A program made the translations under genes and the position numbers. From Ferroglobus sp964463865 (GTDB taxonomy: Archaea; Halobacteriota; Archaeoglobi; Archaeoglobales; Archaeoglobaceae): a DNA stretch of 23,488 nucleotides. The stretch lies in assembly GCA_964463865.1 (NCBI GenBank), contig CAYXDX010000018.1, positions 1 through 23,488 on the forward strand, written 5' to 3'. The notes beneath the pieces were generated by a model that worked only from the letters and a program-made list of their open reading frames with translations, was not told the DNA's origin and searched no databases. Below, piece by piece: positions 22,547-23,488 of this stretch (the first letter of the stretch is position 1; each line of letters begins with the position of its first letter).

Positions 22547-22594
22547 GCCGTTGCGGTCGGAGGGAGCGTAGGCTTTCGATGAGAGACCGTCGGC
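22547..22594 (+). other. Structured intergenic element with possible kink-turn
   Basis: On the plus strand three nested helices can form: GCCG/CGGC (22547-22550 with 22591-22594), CGGTC/GACCG (22554-22558 with 22585-22589) and GGGAGC/GCTTTC (22562-22567 with 22572-22577, two G-U pairs) closed by a GTAG loop. The asymmetric loop GGA against GATGAGA contains a GAT bulge followed by GA facing GA, resembling a kink-turn. The G-U pairs favour the plus strand. A TATA-like CATTATAC lies at 22532-22539. I cannot assign a class; it does not fit tRNA, H/ACA or C/D rules. Confidence 0.3.
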
Positions 22595-22604
22595 AAGCCG
22601 CCAA

Positions 22605-23348
22605 TTACAAATTCGTCGGAATGTCTATGAACTCGCACTCTATTCCGAGCTCTTCTCTCGCCAGGTTCATTATCTTCTTCAGTCCGAGAGTTTCGCTCTG
22701 GTAGTGTCCGACGAAAATGACGTTTATGTCGTTGTCTTTGGCGATGTGGTATGCTGAGTGTTCCATTTCTCCTGTTATGAGAAGATCCACTCCCTTCCTC
22801 CTCGCTTCTTCGATCGCAAACGCTCCCCTGCCGGAAACGGCTGCGACAGTTTTTATCTCGTCTTTTCCGAACTTCAAGTATCCGATGTTCTCGAAGCTCT
22901 CCTCGAGAGTTTCGAGTATTTCTTCGAACTCTTTCTCGCACCTCCCGAGGTATCCGACGTTGTAGCCTTTATACTCTCCGAACGGTTGTTCTGGCTCCAC
23001 TTCCACGAGCCTCAGGAGGCTTGCGCTGTTTCCGACCTCTGGATGAGCGTCAAGTGGTAGGTGAGCAGAGTAAAGCGTGAGCTCGTTTTCGAGCAGAAAC
23101 TTCAGCCTTTTCCTCAAACTACCGTCGATCCTCCTTACGCCTCCCCAGATAAGCCCGTGGTGACAGAATATCATGTTCGCCTCCACTTCGAGCGCTTTAA
23201 CGAAACTCTCCATACACGCGTCTACGCAGAAAACTATTTTTTCAACTTCCTCTTCGCCTTCGACCTGAAGACCGTTTACAGCGTCTTCCCTAAACTCGTG
23301 AACTCTCAGGTAGCTGTCGAAGAAATCCACGACGTAATTTAACTCCAT
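22605..23348 (-). CDS. NIF3/DUF34 family dinuclear-metal protein
   Basis: A 247-residue member of the NIF3 (DUF34, YbgI) family, often labelled GTP cyclohydrolase I type 2 homologue. Features are NGLQVEG (about 25-31), the CVDACMESFVKA helix, the metal-binding CHHGLIWGG (His63, His64) and YSAHLPLDAHPEVGN, and the C-terminal GEMEHSAYHIAKDNDINVIFVGHYQSETLG with the second metal-site His/Glu. These residues are all present, so the dimetal site looks intact. The precise biological reaction of the family is not settled. The ATG at 23348 has no strong ribosome-binding site; the TATA position implies a near-leaderless mRNA. Confidence 0.92.
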   Translation of the reverse strand: MELNYVVDFFDSYLRVHEFREDAVNGLQVEGEEEVEKIVFCVDACMESFVKALEVEANMIFCHHGLIWGGVRRIDGSLRKRLKFLLENELTLYSAHLPLDAHPEVGNSASLLRLVEVEPEQPFGEYKGYNVGYLGRCEKEFEEILETLEESFENIGYLKFGKDEIKTVAAVSGRGAFAIEEARRKGVDLLITGEMEHSAYHIAKDNDINVIFVGHYQSETLGLKKIMNLAREELGIECEFIDIPTNL

Positions 23349-23370
23349 AACTCCAGCTTTCGACGGATGT

Positions 23371-23382
23371 TATTAAATTTAA
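23371..23382. promoter_or_regulatory. Shared TATA-like element between NIF3 gene and downstream regulator
   Basis: TATTAAATTTAA reads as a TATA element on both strands. On the minus strand it is about 25 bases before 23350, just ahead of the NIF3 ATG. On the plus strand it is about 25 bases before 23403, leaving a short leader for the ATG at 23431. Confidence 0.4.
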
Positions 23383-23430
23383 CGAGTTAAAAACAAAACA
23401 CTTATCTATTTCCGAAGTGAAAGTAACTTA

Positions 23431-23488
23431 ATGATTGACGAGATCGACCTCAAAATCATATTTGCGCTTATGGAAAATTCGCGTTTAA
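23431..23488 (+). CDS. Partial: probable Lrp/AsnC-family transcription regulator, N-terminus
   Basis: Only 19 codons are in the window: MIDEIDLKIIFALMENSRL. The pattern (L/I)DEIDLKI(L/I)..L..N.R is the first helix of the Lrp/AsnC winged-helix domain. The gene runs off the right edge. It begins divergent from the NIF3 gene across an 82-base intergenic region; Lrp-like proteins often bind such regions to autoregulate. The family call rests on a short match. Confidence 0.6.
   Translation, partial: MIDEIDLKIIFALMENSRL

Noticed and set aside
22562..22610. Second H/ACA or C/D guide RNA at 22547-22610
   Set aside because: The ACA at 22606-22608 is not next to a stem, no two-sided pocket is present, and there is no D box (CTGA) paired with a proper C box; kept only as an unclassified structured element.
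1..23488. CRISPR arrays, insertion sequences, prophage or integration at the tRNA gene
   Set aside because: No spaced direct repeats, transposase, integrase or terminal repeats were seen; the tRNA is flanked by housekeeping genes on the side visible here.

Overview
The window reads as a chromosomal segment of a hyperthermophilic euryarchaeon of the order Archaeoglobales (Archaeoglobus, Ferroglobus or Geoglobus type); I cannot fix the genus from sequence alone. The grounds are archaeal-type ribosomal proteins and an RpoN subunit, a Mre11-Rad50-NurA-HerA operon, TATA-box promoters with apparently leaderless mRNAs, and an eleven-gene F420H2:quinone oxidoreductase cluster in the order J-K-M-L-N-A-BC-D-H-I-F, which matches my recollection of the Archaeoglobus fulgidus fqo cluster. 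Nothing looks like a mobile element, prophage or CRISPR array, and no gene-free stretch reaches 300 bases.

Layout. (1) 4-1549, minus strand: eL18, uL13, uS9, RNA polymerase subunit N and a tRNA-Pro(CGG) whose 5' end overlaps the rpoN stop. (2) 1700-2260, plus: a small alpha/beta hydrolase. (3) 2317-2378, plus: a previously unlisted candidate H/ACA guide RNA with its own TATA box. (4) 2374-4003, minus: a sodium:solute symporter preceded by a 28-32-residue one-helix protein. (5) 4068-11452, minus: mre11, rad50, nurA, a 154-residue protein resembling a free-standing HAS barrel, herA and a TlyA-like methyltransferase, nearly all overlapping. (6) 11624-22510, plus: the fqo operon, with overlapping or nearly abutting genes. 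(7) 22605-23348, minus: a NIF3/DUF34 protein; then the first 19 codons of a likely Lrp/AsnC regulator running off the plus end.

How the genes work together. The mre11 operon supplies archaeal double-strand-break end resection: Mre11-Rad50 senses and opens ends, and HerA translocase with NurA nuclease resects them. The fqo operon encodes the energy-conserving entry of electrons from F420H2: FqoF oxidises F420H2, electrons pass through the Fe-S subunits I and BC to the quinone site at D/BC/H, and the membrane subunits A, H, J, K, L, M, N couple this to proton export. The NADH-handling subunits NuoE/F/G are absent, as expected for an F420H2-dependent enzyme.

The items most worth a second look are the H/ACA guide RNA candidate, the protein between nurA and herA, the tiny symporter partner, the non-canonical zinc-hook cysteines of Rad50, the four-cluster FqoI, missing channel residues in FqoN and FqoM, and a structured element between fqoF and the NIF3 gene.
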